In this document: positions 1-10,000 of the stretch, piece after piece | Numbering within the stretch: position 1 is the stretch's first letter | Layout: each line of letters begins with the position of its first letter | Source: CAZHRC01 sp964533865 | Lineage (GTDB): Bacteria > Bacillota > Clostridia > Tissierellales > Peptoniphilaceae | NCBI GenBank assembly: GCA_964533865.1 | Contig: CAZHRC010000023.1 | Coordinates: 1-26,595 of the forward strand | Length of the DNA stretch: 26,595 bases | Direction: 5' to 3' | Program-made: the position numbers and the translations under genes | Notes under the pieces: generated by a model | What the model was told of the DNA's origin: nothing | The model's input: the letters and a program-made list of their open reading frames with translations, nothing else | The model's database searches: none

Positions 1-61
1 CGTGACCGATGGTTCCAATGTTAACGTGCGGCTTATTTCTTTCAAATTTTGCTTTACCCAT
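1..61 (-). CDS. tuf: Elongation factor Tu, N-terminal fragment (copy 1, cut by window edge)
   Basis: The reverse strand from 61 to 1 reads MGKAKFERNKPHVNIGTIGH, the canonical EF-Tu N-terminus leading into the first GTP-binding loop (GHVDHGKT in the family). The start is the ATG at 61-59, preceded by AGGAGG at 69-74 with normal spacing. EF-Tu delivers aminoacyl-tRNA to the ribosome as a GTP complex. The gene sits 19 bases downstream of fusA, so it is the last member of the rpsL-rpsG-fusA-tuf (str) operon. The rest of the gene lies outside the window. A second tuf 3' end is present at the other edge, so the genome has at least two copies. Confidence 0.95.
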   Translation of the reverse strand, partial: MGKAKFERNKPHVNIGTIGH

Positions 62-80
62 TGTAATGCCTCCTCAATAT

Positions 81-2159
81 CTATTTATCTTTTTCGCCAA
101 GCACCTTTTCAGAGATGCTGTCTGGCACTTTTGCGTAATGGTCAAACTGCATGGAATAGGTCGCGCGACCTTGGGTGTTTGAGCGTAGATCTGTGGCGTA
201 ACCAAACATTTCCGATAGTGGAATAAACGCATCCAAAATGTGAATGCCGTCTTTTGGGTTCATGCCTTCGATCTTTCCTCGTCTGGAGGATACATCGCCC
301 ATAACATCTCCGAGGTATTCGTCTGGCGTGACGATCTCGACTTTTTCCAATGGTTCTAACAAGACGGGTTTTGCTTTAAGCACTGCTGCTTTGAAACCCA
401 TGGATCCGGCGATCTTAAACGCCATCTCACTAGAGTCCACATCGTGGTAGGAACCGTCGAAACAGGTGACTTTAATGTCCAAAATTGGATAACCACCAAG
501 TACCCCTGATTCGCTAGCTTCGCGAACACCTTGTTCAACAGAACCGATGTATTCCTTAGGAATTGCACCACCGACGATAGCGTTGACAAATTCAAATCCT
601 TTGCCAGGCTCGTTGGGTTCGACGCGAAGTTTACAATGGCCGTATTGTCCACGTCCACCAGACTGACGTACGTACTTGCCGTCCGCTTCTGCCATGATAG
701 AGATGGATTCGCGGTATGCCACTTGTGGGTTACCGACGTTGGCCTCGACCTTGAACTCGCGGAGCAAGCGGTCGACGATAATTTCTAAGTGAAGCTCGCC
801 CATACCAGCAATGATGGTTTGGCCGGTTTCTTCATTGGTGTAAGTTTTGAACGTTGGATCTTCTTCAGCAAGCTTTTGAAGCGCGATGGACATTTTTTCC
901 TGAGACGCTTTGGTTTTTGGTTCGATAGCAACCGAGATAACCGGCTCTGGGAATTCCATTTGCTCGAGGATGATCGGATTTGCTTGGTCGCAGAGAGTAT
1001 CCCCTGTGCCAGTATCCTTCAACCCAACAGCTGCTGCGATATCACCAGCGTAAACGCAATCCACTTCTTCACGCTTATTAGCGTGCATAAGCAGGATGCG
1101 GCCGATGCGCTCGCGCTTGCCTTTAGACGTGTTGTAAACATAGCTACCCGATTCCAATACACCAGAGTATACGCGGAAATAGCACAGTTTTCCAACATAA
1201 GGGTCAGTCATGATCTTGAACGCCAACGCAGACATCGGTTCTTCATCTGCGGGTTTGCGCTCAGCGGCTTCCCCGTCTTCTCCTGGAAGGACACCTGTAA
1301 TAGCAGGAATGTCCAATGGAGATGGCATGTACAAGGTGATCGCATCTAATAGGAATTGAACCCCGCGGTTTTTGTAGGCAGAACCACATAAAACCGGGAA
1401 GATGATTTGTTCAAGGGTCGCTTTGCGAACCGCTTTTTGAATATCTTCCGCTGCGATCTCTTCCCCTTCAAGGTATTGCATCATCAAGTCTTCGTCGACT
1501 TCGGCGATGTTTTCAAGAAGGTTAGCGCGGAACTCCTCCGCCTTGTCCATCAAGTCCGCTGGAATTTCAGCCACTTCGATGTCGTTTCCGAGGTCGTCGT
1601 GGTAAATTTCCGCTTCCATTTTGATTAAGTCGATAATCCCTTTAAAGTCTTGTTCACTTCCGTATGGGATTTGAACGGGTACGGCATTGGCTTTTAATTT
1701 ATCGCGAATGGTGTCAACAGCCATAAAGAAATCCGCACCGGTTGCATCCATTTTGTTGATGAAGCACATTCTGGGTACATGATATTTATCGGCTTGACGC
1801 CAAACGGTCTCTGATTGGGGCTCTACGCCACTTTTTGCGTCAAACAACGCGACAGAGCCGTCCAGTACACGAAGTGAACGCTCTACCTCAACGGTGAAGT
1901 CCACGTGTCCGGGAGTATCAATGATGTTGATTCGGTGATCCTTCCATTGGCAAGTGGTCGCAGCAGAGGTGATGGTGATCCCTCTTTCTTGTTCCTGCTC
2001 CATCCAGTCCATTTGTGCGGATCCTTCATGGGTGTCCCCAATTTTATGGATTTTTCCGGTATAGTACAGCATACGTTCGGTAACAGTTGTCTTGCCGGCG
2101 TCGATGTGCGCCATAATACCGATGTTTCTGTACTTATCCAGTGCAAACTCTCTTGGCAT
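81..2159 (-). CDS. fusA: Elongation factor G
   Basis: This is a 692-residue EF-G, the GTPase that drives ribosomal translocation and, with RRF, ribosome recycling. Visible motifs are the P-loop AHIDAGKTT (about residues 17-25), DTPGHVDF (81-88) and NKMD (135-138). The length is that of full-size bacterial EF-G, with the domain II-V sequence intact to the C-terminus. The start ATG at 2159 is preceded by GGGAGG. It lies 27 bases after rpsG and 19 bases before tuf, so translation probably comes from one str-operon mRNA. Nothing suggests truncation or a second EF-G paralogue (such as FusB or TetM-like proteins). Confidence 0.98.
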   Translation of the reverse strand: MPREFALDKYRNIGIMAHIDAGKTTVTERMLYYTGKIHKIGDTHEGSAQMDWMEQEQERGITITSAATTCQWKDHRINIIDTPGHVDFTVEVERSLRVLDGSVALFDAKSGVEPQSETVWRQADKYHVPRMCFINKMDATGADFFMAVDTIRDKLKANAVPVQIPYGSEQDFKGIIDLIKMEAEIYHDDLGNDIEVAEIPADLMDKAEEFRANLLENIAEVDEDLMMQYLEGEEIAAEDIQKAVRKATLEQIIFPVLCGSAYKNRGVQFLLDAITLYMPSPLDIPAITGVLPGEDGEAAERKPADEEPMSALAFKIMTDPYVGKLCYFRVYSGVLESGSYVYNTSKGKRERIGRILLMHANKREEVDCVYAGDIAAAVGLKDTGTGDTLCDQANPIILEQMEFPEPVISVAIEPKTKASQEKMSIALQKLAEEDPTFKTYTNEETGQTIIAGMGELHLEIIVDRLLREFKVEANVGNPQVAYRESISIMAEADGKYVRQSGGRGQYGHCKLRVEPNEPGKGFEFVNAIVGGAIPKEYIGSVEQGVREASESGVLGGYPILDIKVTCFDGSYHDVDSSEMAFKIAGSMGFKAAVLKAKPVLLEPLEKVEIVTPDEYLGDVMGDVSSRRGKIEGMNPKDGIHILDAFIPLSEMFGYATDLRSNTQGRATYSMQFDHYAKVPDSISEKVLGEKDK

Positions 2160-2186
2160 ATTTTCCTCCCAATCTTAAAGAATTGG

Positions 2187-2657
2187 CTAATATCTGTAGT
2201 GAGCAAACGCCTTATTAGCATCTGCCATACGGTGCATTTCTTCTCTTCTCTTAACACTGGCACCGGTATTGTTCGATGCGTCGAGAATTTCTTTAGCCAA
2301 ACGATCTGTCATCGTCTTTTCGCCTCTCTTGCGGGCAAAACTCACCATCCAGCGAAGACCAAGTGTTTGTCTTCTTTCTGGGCGCACCTCAATTGGTACT
2401 TGGTAGGTAGCTCCACCGATTCGGCGAGCTTTAACTTCTAAAACAGGCATAACATTGTTCAATGCTTTATAGAATGTTTCTAGTGCATCTTCCCCGTTGG
2501 TTTTAGCCACGGTTTCGAAAGCTCCGTAAACAATTCTTTGCGCTGTTCCTTTTTTGCCGTCCAACATGATGTTGTTGATCAATTTTGTAACCACAACGTC
2601 ATTGTACATTGGATCGGGCATAATGTCCCTTTTTGGGATATGTCCTTTTCTTGGCAC
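2187..2657 (-). CDS. rpsG: 30S ribosomal protein S7 (GTG start)
   Basis: S7 nucleates assembly of the 30S head and contacts the E-site tRNA. The protein begins (V/M)PRKGHIPKRD, the conserved S7 N-terminus, and gives the usual 156 residues. The open frame extends about 30 codons further upstream, but those residues match nothing in S7. The GTG at 2657-2655 has GGAGGG about 8 bases upstream, so I place the start there. It lies between rpsL and fusA in the str operon. The 120-base gap before it, after rpsL, contains no recognised gene. Confidence 0.95.
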   Translation of the reverse strand: MPRKGHIPKRDIMPDPMYNDVVVTKLINNIMLDGKKGTAQRIVYGAFETVAKTNGEDALETFYKALNNVMPVLEVKARRIGGATYQVPIEVRPERRQTLGLRWMVSFARKRGEKTMTDRLAKEILDASNNTGASVKRREEMHRMADANKAFAHYRY

Positions 2658-2777
2658 TGCGCTTCCCTCCTTACTAAAAAGTAGATTTTGGGTACTCGAC
2701 TCTAGGAGTCGTTGGTGCACATAATGTATGTCAATGAATAATTTCAATTTATTACATTAGCGCTTAGATCTTTTTAA

Positions 2778-3185
2778 CTAACCTCTTTTTGCTCCGTATT
2801 TGGAACGACCTTGTTTACGACCAGTTACACCGGCTGTATCCAACGTACCGCGTACGATGTGGTAACGCACACCCGGAAGGTCCTTAACCCTACCACCGCG
2901 AATGAGTACAACACTATGTTCTTGCAGGTTGTGTCCGATTCCTGGGATGTAAGAAAGCACCTCTGCTCCATTGGTCAAACGTACACGTGCAACTTTACGC
3001 AAAGCTGAGTTTGGTTTTTTCGGCGTTACTGTACGAACCGAAGTGCAAACCCCTCTTTTTTGCGGAGAGTTAACCGGCGTGTTGCGCTTTTTAAGGGTGT
3101 TGAAGTTGTAACCTAGCGCTGGAGTCTTCGATTTTTCTTTTTCTGAGTGACGACCGTGACGGATTAATTGGTTGATTGTTGGCAT
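2778..3185 (-). CDS. rpsL: 30S ribosomal protein S12
   Basis: S12 shapes the decoding centre. The 135-residue protein starts MPTINQLIRHGR and contains RTVTPKKPNSALRK and GGRVKDLPGVRYH. The two lysines that mutate in streptomycin resistance are both wild type here (K56 in TPKKPNS and K101 in RVKDLPG, in this numbering). The N-terminal extension relative to E. coli is the usual Gram-positive form. AGGAGG sits directly upstream of the ATG at 3185. It is the first gene of the str operon, with its own promoter at 3288-3317. No L7Ae-like gene lies between rpoC and rpsL, unlike in many Bacillota. Confidence 0.98.
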   Translation of the reverse strand: MPTINQLIRHGRHSEKEKSKTPALGYNFNTLKKRNTPVNSPQKRGVCTSVRTVTPKKPNSALRKVARVRLTNGAEVLSYIPGIGHNLQEHSVVLIRGGRVKDLPGVRYHIVRGTLDTAGVTGRKQGRSKYGAKRG

Positions 3186-3238
3186 TTTTTCACCTCCTAT
3201 TTGTGAAAATCCTTATATTTAAGCCATTCTTAGCACTA

Positions 3239-3265
3239 GGAAAGATCGTTATACACAATCTTTCC
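3239..3265 (-). promoter_or_regulatory. rpsL leader hairpin
   Basis: An 11-bp stem with one G-U pair (3239-3249 with 3255-3265, 5-base loop) lies in the 5' untranslated region between the rpsL promoter and the rpsL ribosome binding site. It is not followed by a T-run in the direction of transcription, so it is not an intrinsic terminator for rpoC or the leader. It may be a translational control element of the str operon or an mRNA-stabilising stem. The function is inferred. Confidence 0.5.
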
Positions 3266-3287
3266 CAGTCTAAAAACGTCCTTAACT

Positions 3288-3317
3288 ATTCTATCACCGC
3301 TATTGGTGTGTTGTCAA
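3288..3317 (-). promoter_or_regulatory. Promoter of rpsL-rpsG-fusA-tuf
   Basis: Reading the reverse strand, TTGACA (3317-3312), an 18-base spacer and TAGAAT (3293-3288) form a strong sigma-A promoter with a TGA extended -10. It sits just after the rpoC stop codon, about 100 bases upstream of rpsL. Confidence 0.8.
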
Positions 3318-3332
3318 CTGTTAAATCGGGGT

Positions 3333-6300
3333 TTATTCGGCTGCTTCTGGAGTTAGAATGTCCATGGGTTCGGATGGGATTTCTTCCACCTCCGCCACTT
3401 CTTCAACTGCTTCTTCTACCGCTTCTTCCTTCTTGGCTTTTGCAGTCTTCGCCGCCGCTTTTTCCTTTGCTTGCCCCTTCGCCTTTGGTTCTTCTTCCTC
3501 TTCCGGCTCTGGGTTTTGCTCAGCTAGGCGCTTGGCGATTTCTTCGTCCATGCCATCGTAGTTGATTTTAACGTTGCTGTAGCGTTTCATACCCGTACCA
3601 GCCGGAATGAGTTTTCCGATGATGACATTCTCTTTGAGTCCGAGTAGGTCGTCTACCTTGCCTCGCAATGATGCATCGGTCAACACGCGTGTAGTTTCCT
3701 GGAAGGATGCCGCTGACAAGAAGGACTCCGTCGCCAATGAGGCTTTCGTAATCCCCAATAGGGTGGCCTCTCCTTCGGCTGGCACTTTACCCTCTTCGAT
3801 AAGCTGCGCGTTTTCTTCGTCAAAGGCGCGTTTGTTGACCAGACTCCCTGGCAAGAAGCTGGATTGTCCTGCATCGTCGACTTTGATTTTCGACAACATC
3901 TGTCTGATGATGATCTCGATGTGCTTGTCGTCGATATCTACCCCTTGTAGGCGATAAACACGTTGAACTTCCTTGATGATGTAATCTTGCACCCCAAGGG
4001 TCCCTTTGACTTTCAAGATATCATGAGGATTGATCGAACCTTCCGTGAGAACCTCGCCCGCTTCGATAACATCTCCGTCTTTGACTTTGATATGGGAACC
4101 ATACGGAATGGTATAAATTTTTTCTGTACCGTCATCGGATGTGACGACGACGTCTGTGCGCTTTTTGTTGTCCACCAGTTTGACGACACCGTCATTTTCA
4201 CTGATAAAAGCAAGCCCCTTTGGCTTTCTCGCTTCAAACAACTCCTCGACACGAGGAAGACCTTGTGTGATCCCAGCACCGGCGATACCGCCAGAGTGGA
4301 AAGTACGCATAGTCAGCTGTGTACCGGGCTCTCCGATGGACTGAGCGGCGATGATACCGACGGATTCTCCGATGTTCACAGGCTTTCCGGTCGCCAAGTT
4401 TCGACCGTAACACTTGGCACATACGCCGTGTTTTGATTTGCATTCGAGGACTGAGCGAAGTTTAACGTCAGTAATCCCTTTTGCCTCGATGAGAGATGCC
4501 ATGTCTTCTGTGATGATCTCGTTTTTGCGAACGATGATCTCCCCTGTTGACGGGTTTAATATATCTTCAAAGGAGGTACGGCCGATGATGCGACTTTTCA
4601 TATCCTCGATCATTTCCGTTCCGTCCATAAAGTCTTTTGCAACAATAAAACTGTTGGTGTGACAGTCTTCATCTCGGACGATGACGTCTTGGCTGACATC
4701 GACGAGACGTCTGGTCAAGTAACCCGAGTCCGCAGTACGAAGGGCCGTATCGGAAAGACCTTTTCGGGAACCGTGGGTTGAAATAAAGAACTCTTGAACC
4801 GACAAGCCTTCCCTAAAGTTGGCCTTAATCGGAATCTCGATGGTTTTCCCGACCGCGTTGGACATCAAACCGCGCATACCCGCCAACTGACGAATCTGTT
4901 TGGTCGATCCACGCGCACCGGAGTTAGCCATGATCGCCACGTTGTTTTTCGGATCGAGTTTGTCGATCAGCACGTTCGTGACTTCGTCTGTCGCCTGTTC
5001 CCAGATCTTGATGACGAAGTTATAACGCTCTTCTTCTGAAACGAGACCGCGTCGCAACAATTTCTCGTACTTTTCAACTTCGGCGTCTGCTCGAGCTAGG
5101 ATTTCTTCCTTTTCTGCCGGCACGTTGATGTCGGACATACTAATGGTCAACGCTCCGATAGTCGAGTACTTAAAGCCCGTGGACTTGATGTAATCCAAAA
5201 GCCTTGCAGTTCCAATGTTGCCGTGGACTCTAAAGCATCTGTCGATAATATCGCCCAAGACGTCTTTATCCACCAGACGATTGACTTCTAATGCGTAAGG
5301 TTCCTTTTCACGATCGATATAACCTAAATCTTGAGGAATCCCTTGGTTAAAGATAAATCTTCCCACCGTCGATACGATCGGTTGATGGTAGTTTCCTTCA
5401 CCGGTGTGAACCCTCATGCTGATCATGGTATGAAGTCCAACGATCCGATTTTCGTAAGCTTTGATCATTTCGTCGACGTTTTCAAAGATCAGATCCGTAC
5501 GGCGATCATTCTCATCTTCCGTCGTCAAATAATAAGCGCCAAGCACCATATCCTGTGTCGGTGTCGTGATCGGTTTGCCGTCTTTTGGCGCGAGGATGTT
5601 GTTCGTCGACATCATCAACAGGCGCGCTTCCGCTTGTGCCTCTACAGAAAGAGGGACGTGAACCGCCATTTGGTCCCCGTCAAAGTCCGCATTGTATGCG
5701 GTACAGACGAGAGGGTGAAGGCGGATGGCTTTGCCTTCGACCAATGTGGGTTCAAAAGCTTGAATCCCCAGTCGGTGAAGGGTGGGCGCGCGGTTGAGCA
5801 GTACGGGATGGTCTTTGATGACCTCCTCCAACACATCCCAAACAGCGGGATTGCTTCGCTCTACCATTTTCTTAGCGCTCTTGATATTGTGTGCCAGTTC
5901 ACTGGCGACCAGTTGTTTCATGATAAAAGGTTTGAAGAGCTCAAGAGCCATTTTCTTTGGCAGTCCGCATTGATAGAATTTCAAATCCGGACCGACGACG
6001 ATAACCGAACGTCCAGAGTAATCGACGCGTTTGCCCAACAAGTTTTGACGGAATCGACCGTTTTTCCCTTTGAGCATGTCTGATAAACTCTTTAGGTTTC
6101 GGTTACCCGCACCCGTTACCGCTTTTCCGCGTCTACCATTGTCGATAAGCGCGTCCACCGCTTCTTGAAGCATGCGCTTTTCGTTGCGCACGATGATTTC
6201 AGGCGCACCGATGTCCAATAAGCGCTTGAGTCGATTGTTTCGATTGATCACCCTGCGGTATAGGTCGTTGAGGTCAGAAGTGGCAAAACGCCCACCTTCC

Positions 6301-7031
6301 AACTGAACCATCGGACGAAGGTCCGGCGGGATCACTGGGATCACGTCGAGAATCATCCATTCAGGTTTGTTTTTAGAAGTGAGGAACGCTTCGACCACAT
6401 CTAGGCGGCGCAATACGCGGATTTTCTTTTGTCCCGTCGCATCCACCAACATCTCTTGGAGAATCTCCGCTTCACGTTCCATATCCATCGCGAGGATCAA
6501 CTCTTTGATGGACTCGGCGCCCATGCCAGCTCTAAAGCGTTCGCCATGCTTTTCCAGTGCGTCGTAGTATTCCTGCTCGGTCAACAGCTGTTTTTCGTAA
6601 AGATCCGTATCTCCGGCTTCGATAACCACGTAGCTGGCAAAGTACAAAATCTTTTCAAGGGCTCTTGGGCTCATGTCCAAGAGCAGCCCCATACGAGATG
6701 GAATCCCTTTAAAATACCAAATATGCGATACGGGAGTAGCCAGTTCAATGTGGCCCATGCGTTCACGTCGGACTTTCGCCTTAGTGACCTCTACGCCGCA
6801 CTTTTCGCAGACCACGCCTTTGTATCGTATTCTCTTGTATTTTCCGCAGTTACACTCCCAGTCTTTTGTCGGGCCAAAGATCTTTTCGCAAAATAGCCCT
6901 TCTTTTTCTGGTTTCAATGTTCTATAGTTGATGGTTTCGGGTTTTTTTACTTCCCCTTTTGACCATTGGCGTATTTTTTCCGGTGATGCTATGCCTATTC
7001 TCATCGCATCAAAGGTGTTTAATTCTTGCAA
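3333..7031 (-). CDS. rpoC: DNA-directed RNA polymerase beta' subunit (TTG start)
   Basis: This is a full-length beta' subunit of 1232 residues. The N-terminal zinc-binding cysteines (C60, C62, C75, C78) are present. The catalytic magnesium loop NADFDGD is at 447-453, and the second zinc site CxxxxxxCxxC (CKSKHGVCAKC) is present. The C-terminus carries a low-complexity Lys/Ala/Glu tail of about 60 residues. The start codon is TTG at 7031-7029, supported by AGGAGGGG seven bases upstream and by the conserved opening LNTFDAMRIGIASPEKIR. It follows rpoB by 32 bases in the same transcript. I see no intrinsic terminator between its stop and the rpsL promoter, so some read-through into the str operon is likely. 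Confidence 0.98.
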   Translation of the reverse strand: MQELNTFDAMRIGIASPEKIRQWSKGEVKKPETINYRTLKPEKEGLFCEKIFGPTKDWECNCGKYKRIRYKGVVCEKCGVEVTKAKVRRERMGHIELATPVSHIWYFKGIPSRMGLLLDMSPRALEKILYFASYVVIEAGDTDLYEKQLLTEQEYYDALEKHGERFRAGMGAESIKELILAMDMEREAEILQEMLVDATGQKKIRVLRRLDVVEAFLTSKNKPEWMILDVIPVIPPDLRPMVQLEGGRFATSDLNDLYRRVINRNNRLKRLLDIGAPEIIVRNEKRMLQEAVDALIDNGRRGKAVTGAGNRNLKSLSDMLKGKNGRFRQNLLGKRVDYSGRSVIVVGPDLKFYQCGLPKKMALELFKPFIMKQLVASELAHNIKSAKKMVERSNPAVWDVLEEVIKDHPVLLNRAPTLHRLGIQAFEPTLVEGKAIRLHPLVCTAYNADFDGDQMAVHVPLSVEAQAEARLLMMSTNNILAPKDGKPITTPTQDMVLGAYYLTTEDENDRRTDLIFENVDEMIKAYENRIVGLHTMISMRVHTGEGNYHQPIVSTVGRFIFNQGIPQDLGYIDREKEPYALEVNRLVDKDVLGDIIDRCFRVHGNIGTARLLDYIKSTGFKYSTIGALTISMSDINVPAEKEEILARADAEVEKYEKLLRRGLVSEEERYNFVIKIWEQATDEVTNVLIDKLDPKNNVAIMANSGARGSTKQIRQLAGMRGLMSNAVGKTIEIPIKANFREGLSVQEFFISTHGSRKGLSDTALRTADSGYLTRRLVDVSQDVIVRDEDCHTNSFIVAKDFMDGTEMIEDMKSRIIGRTSFEDILNPSTGEIIVRKNEIITEDMASLIEAKGITDVKLRSVLECKSKHGVCAKCYGRNLATGKPVNIGESVGIIAAQSIGEPGTQLTMRTFHSGGIAGAGITQGLPRVEELFEARKPKGLAFISENDGVVKLVDNKKRTDVVVTSDDGTEKIYTIPYGSHIKVKDGDVIEAGEVLTEGSINPHDILKVKGTLGVQDYIIKEVQRVYRLQGVDIDDKHIEIIIRQMLSKIKVDDAGQSSFLPGSLVNKRAFDEENAQLIEEGKVPAEGEATLLGITKASLATESFLSAASFQETTRVLTDASLRGKVDDLLGLKENVIIGKLIPAGTGMKRYSNVKINYDGMDEEIAKRLAEQNPEPEEEEEPKAKGQAKEKAAAKTAKAKKEEAVEEAVEEVAEVEEIPSEPMDILTPEAAE

Positions 7032-7063
7032 GAAGTCCCCTCCTTTTTGAAAGAACGCAATCC

Positions 7064-10000
7064 CTAATCCTCTTGATCGACAATGGAGTACCCTGAATCA
7101 AAAGAGTCTTCCACGTCGTTGATGATCTCCATGTCACTGTTAAAAGCCTCGACCGCTTCGGTCTCTTCCCCTTCTTCTGAGTCGATCTCAGTTTCCTCGG
7201 ACAGAGCGGCTTCTTCATTTCGCTCTTCTTCTTTTTTGCGCTGCTTTTCTTTATAGGCTTCCTGACGTTCAATTTGTCCGTAGTCGGTGGACTCGTCGGT
7301 GTCGTCTTTTAGGACGATTTCCGATCCGTTCTCATCGAGGAGTTTGATGTCAAGGGCCAAGGATTGAAGTTCCTTCACCAATACTTTGAAGGATTCAGGT
7401 ATACCAGGTTCTGGGATGTTTTCCCCTTTGACGATGGACTCATAGGTCTTGACACGACCGACGATATCGTCGGATTTTACCGTGAGCATCTCTTGAAGGG
7501 TGTGAGCTGCGCCGTAGGCTTCCAACGCCCAAACCTCCATCTCCCCAAATCGCTGTCCGCCGAATTGAGCTTTACCGCCCAAAGGTTGCTGAGTGACCAA
7601 GGAGTAGGGCCCTATGGACCTTGCGTGAATCTTCTCGTCGACGAGGTGGTGAAGTTTCAACATGTACATGTAACCAACGGTGACCGGATTGTCGAAAGCT
7701 TCGCCTGTGCGGCCATCGCGCAAGCGAATCTTTCCGCTTCCAGGATAACCCGCCTGTTCCAAAGCGTTGATAATATCCATGTCGCTCGCTCCGTCAAATA
7801 CAGGCGTTGCCACTTTCCAGCCCAACTTTTTAGCTGCCAAGCCCAGATGCACTTCAAGGACCTGACCCAAGTTCATACGAGAAGGTACCCCCAATGGGTT
7901 TAGAACGATTTGTACCGGTGTGCCGTCTGGTAGGTAAGGCATGTCCTCTTCTGGCATAATACGAGAAACAACCCCTTTGTTTCCGTGGCGACCACACATT
8001 TTGTCCCCTACGGAAATTTTGCGCTTCGTGGCGACGTAAACTCGGATGATTTTATTGACGCCTGGTTGTAGCTCGTCCCCGTTTTCCCTCGTGTAGGTTT
8101 TGACGTCAATGACAATCCCCGTCTCCCCATGAGGCACTCTGAGGGAAGTGTCTCGTACTTCTCTGGCTTTTTCGCCAAAAATCGCGCGAAGCAGACGCTC
8201 TTCAGGAGAGAGTTCCGTCTCGCCCTTCGGCGTCACCTTGCCCACGAGAATATCCCCAGCGTTGACTTCCGCGCCGATGCGAATTACCCCATCGTCATCC
8301 AAGTCTTTTCGCATGTCGTCGCCGACATTTGGAATGTCTCGGGTAATGTCTTCTGGCCCGAGTTTGGTTTCTCGCGCTTCGCACTCGTGCTCTTCAATGT
8401 GGACAGAAGTCAACACATCGTCGATCACCAGCTTTTCATTTAGAAGCATGGCATCCTCGTAGTTGTACCCTTCCCAAGTCATAAAAGCGACGAGGATGTT
8501 TTTGCCCAAGGCGATTTCGCCCATATCCGTACTCGGACCGTCACAAATCGTATCGCCACGATTCACGTAGTCGCCAACGACGACAATCGGCCTTTGGTTG
8601 ATGGTAGTGCCTTGGTTGGCGCGTTTAAACTTGCTCAAGTAATATTGGTCGATGCGTCCGTCGGAGTCTCTCGTGACTTGAATCGTCGTATCGCCGACTT
8701 TTGTCACCGTACCTGAATTTTTTGCGACGATGACGACCCCTGAGTCCTTTGCCGCGCGGTATTCCACGCCGGTACCGATAATGGGCGCTTCGGTTTTTAG
8801 CAAGGGCACCGCCTGACGTTGCATGTTCGATCCCATGAGGGCTCGGGTAGCATCGTCGTTTTCGAGGAAGGGAATCATCGCCGTTCCCACAGATACGATC
8901 TGTTGAGGGCTAACGTCCATAAAGTCGATGGTTTCTCGATGATAAATGTCGTTTTCAGCAAAGTATCCGCGACCGGAAACCCGTTCGTGGATAAATCGCC
9001 CCTCTTCGTCCAGTGGCTCATTGGCTTGAGCGATAATGAATTGGTCTTCTTCATCTGCCGTCAAGTACACAATATCTGAAGTCACACAACCCGTTTCCTT
9101 ATCCACTCGGCGATAAGGGGTTTCGATAAAGCCGTATTCGTCAATGTGCCCATAGGTGGTCAACGACGTGATCAAACCGATATTAGGCCCTTCTGGCGTT
9201 TCGATAGGGCAGATTCTGCCGTAGTGAGAGTCGTGAACGTCGCGGACTTCCGCCCCTGCGCGATCACGTGACAACCCACCAGGTCCCAGCGCCGATAAGC
9301 GGCGTTTGTGGGTCAGCTCCGCCATCGGATTGGTTTGGTCCATAAACTGTGACAACTGGGAAGAACCAAAAAATTCTTTAATCGAAGCGACCACAGGTCG
9401 GATATTGATCAACGCTTGAGGCGTCGCCAAATCCGGATCTTGGGTGGACATCCGTTCGCGAACGACCCTCTCCATACGCGACAATCCAATTCTGAATTGG
9501 TTTTGAAGGAGTTCGCCAACAGCGCGCACCCGACGGTTGCCCAAATGGTCAATGTCATCGATGTTGCCCACGCCGTAAAACAAGTTGAGTTCATAGCTTA
9601 GCGTCGCTAAAATATCCGCATAGGTGATGTGTCTTGGCGAAAGCTCTTTTTTGTGCTCAGCGATCATCCTTAAACGATCCGTATCGGATTCGTAAGCATC
9701 CAAGATTTCTTTCATCACAGGGTAGTAAACTTTTTCAGATAAACCGATCTTTGATAAGTCGAGATCAAGGCCAAAACTGGATAGCTCGACAAAGTGGTTG
9801 CCCACCACTCGTACATCTTCCTCTTCTGTGCGGATGACGACAGCGTTGATCCCGGAGTTTTCGATGGCGGAGGCGATCTCTTTTGTGATCAATTCGCCAC
9901 GCGCGACAAAAAGTTCTCCCGTTTCGGGATCCGCCACATCTTCTGCGGAGATAAAGCCTGCGATTCGCTCTTTAAGGGCAAGTTTTTTGTTGAATTTATA

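Noticed and set aside
531..1349. Plus-strand open frames opposite fusA, rpoC and rpoB
   Set aside because: They are shadows of strongly conserved minus-strand genes, without ribosome binding sites.
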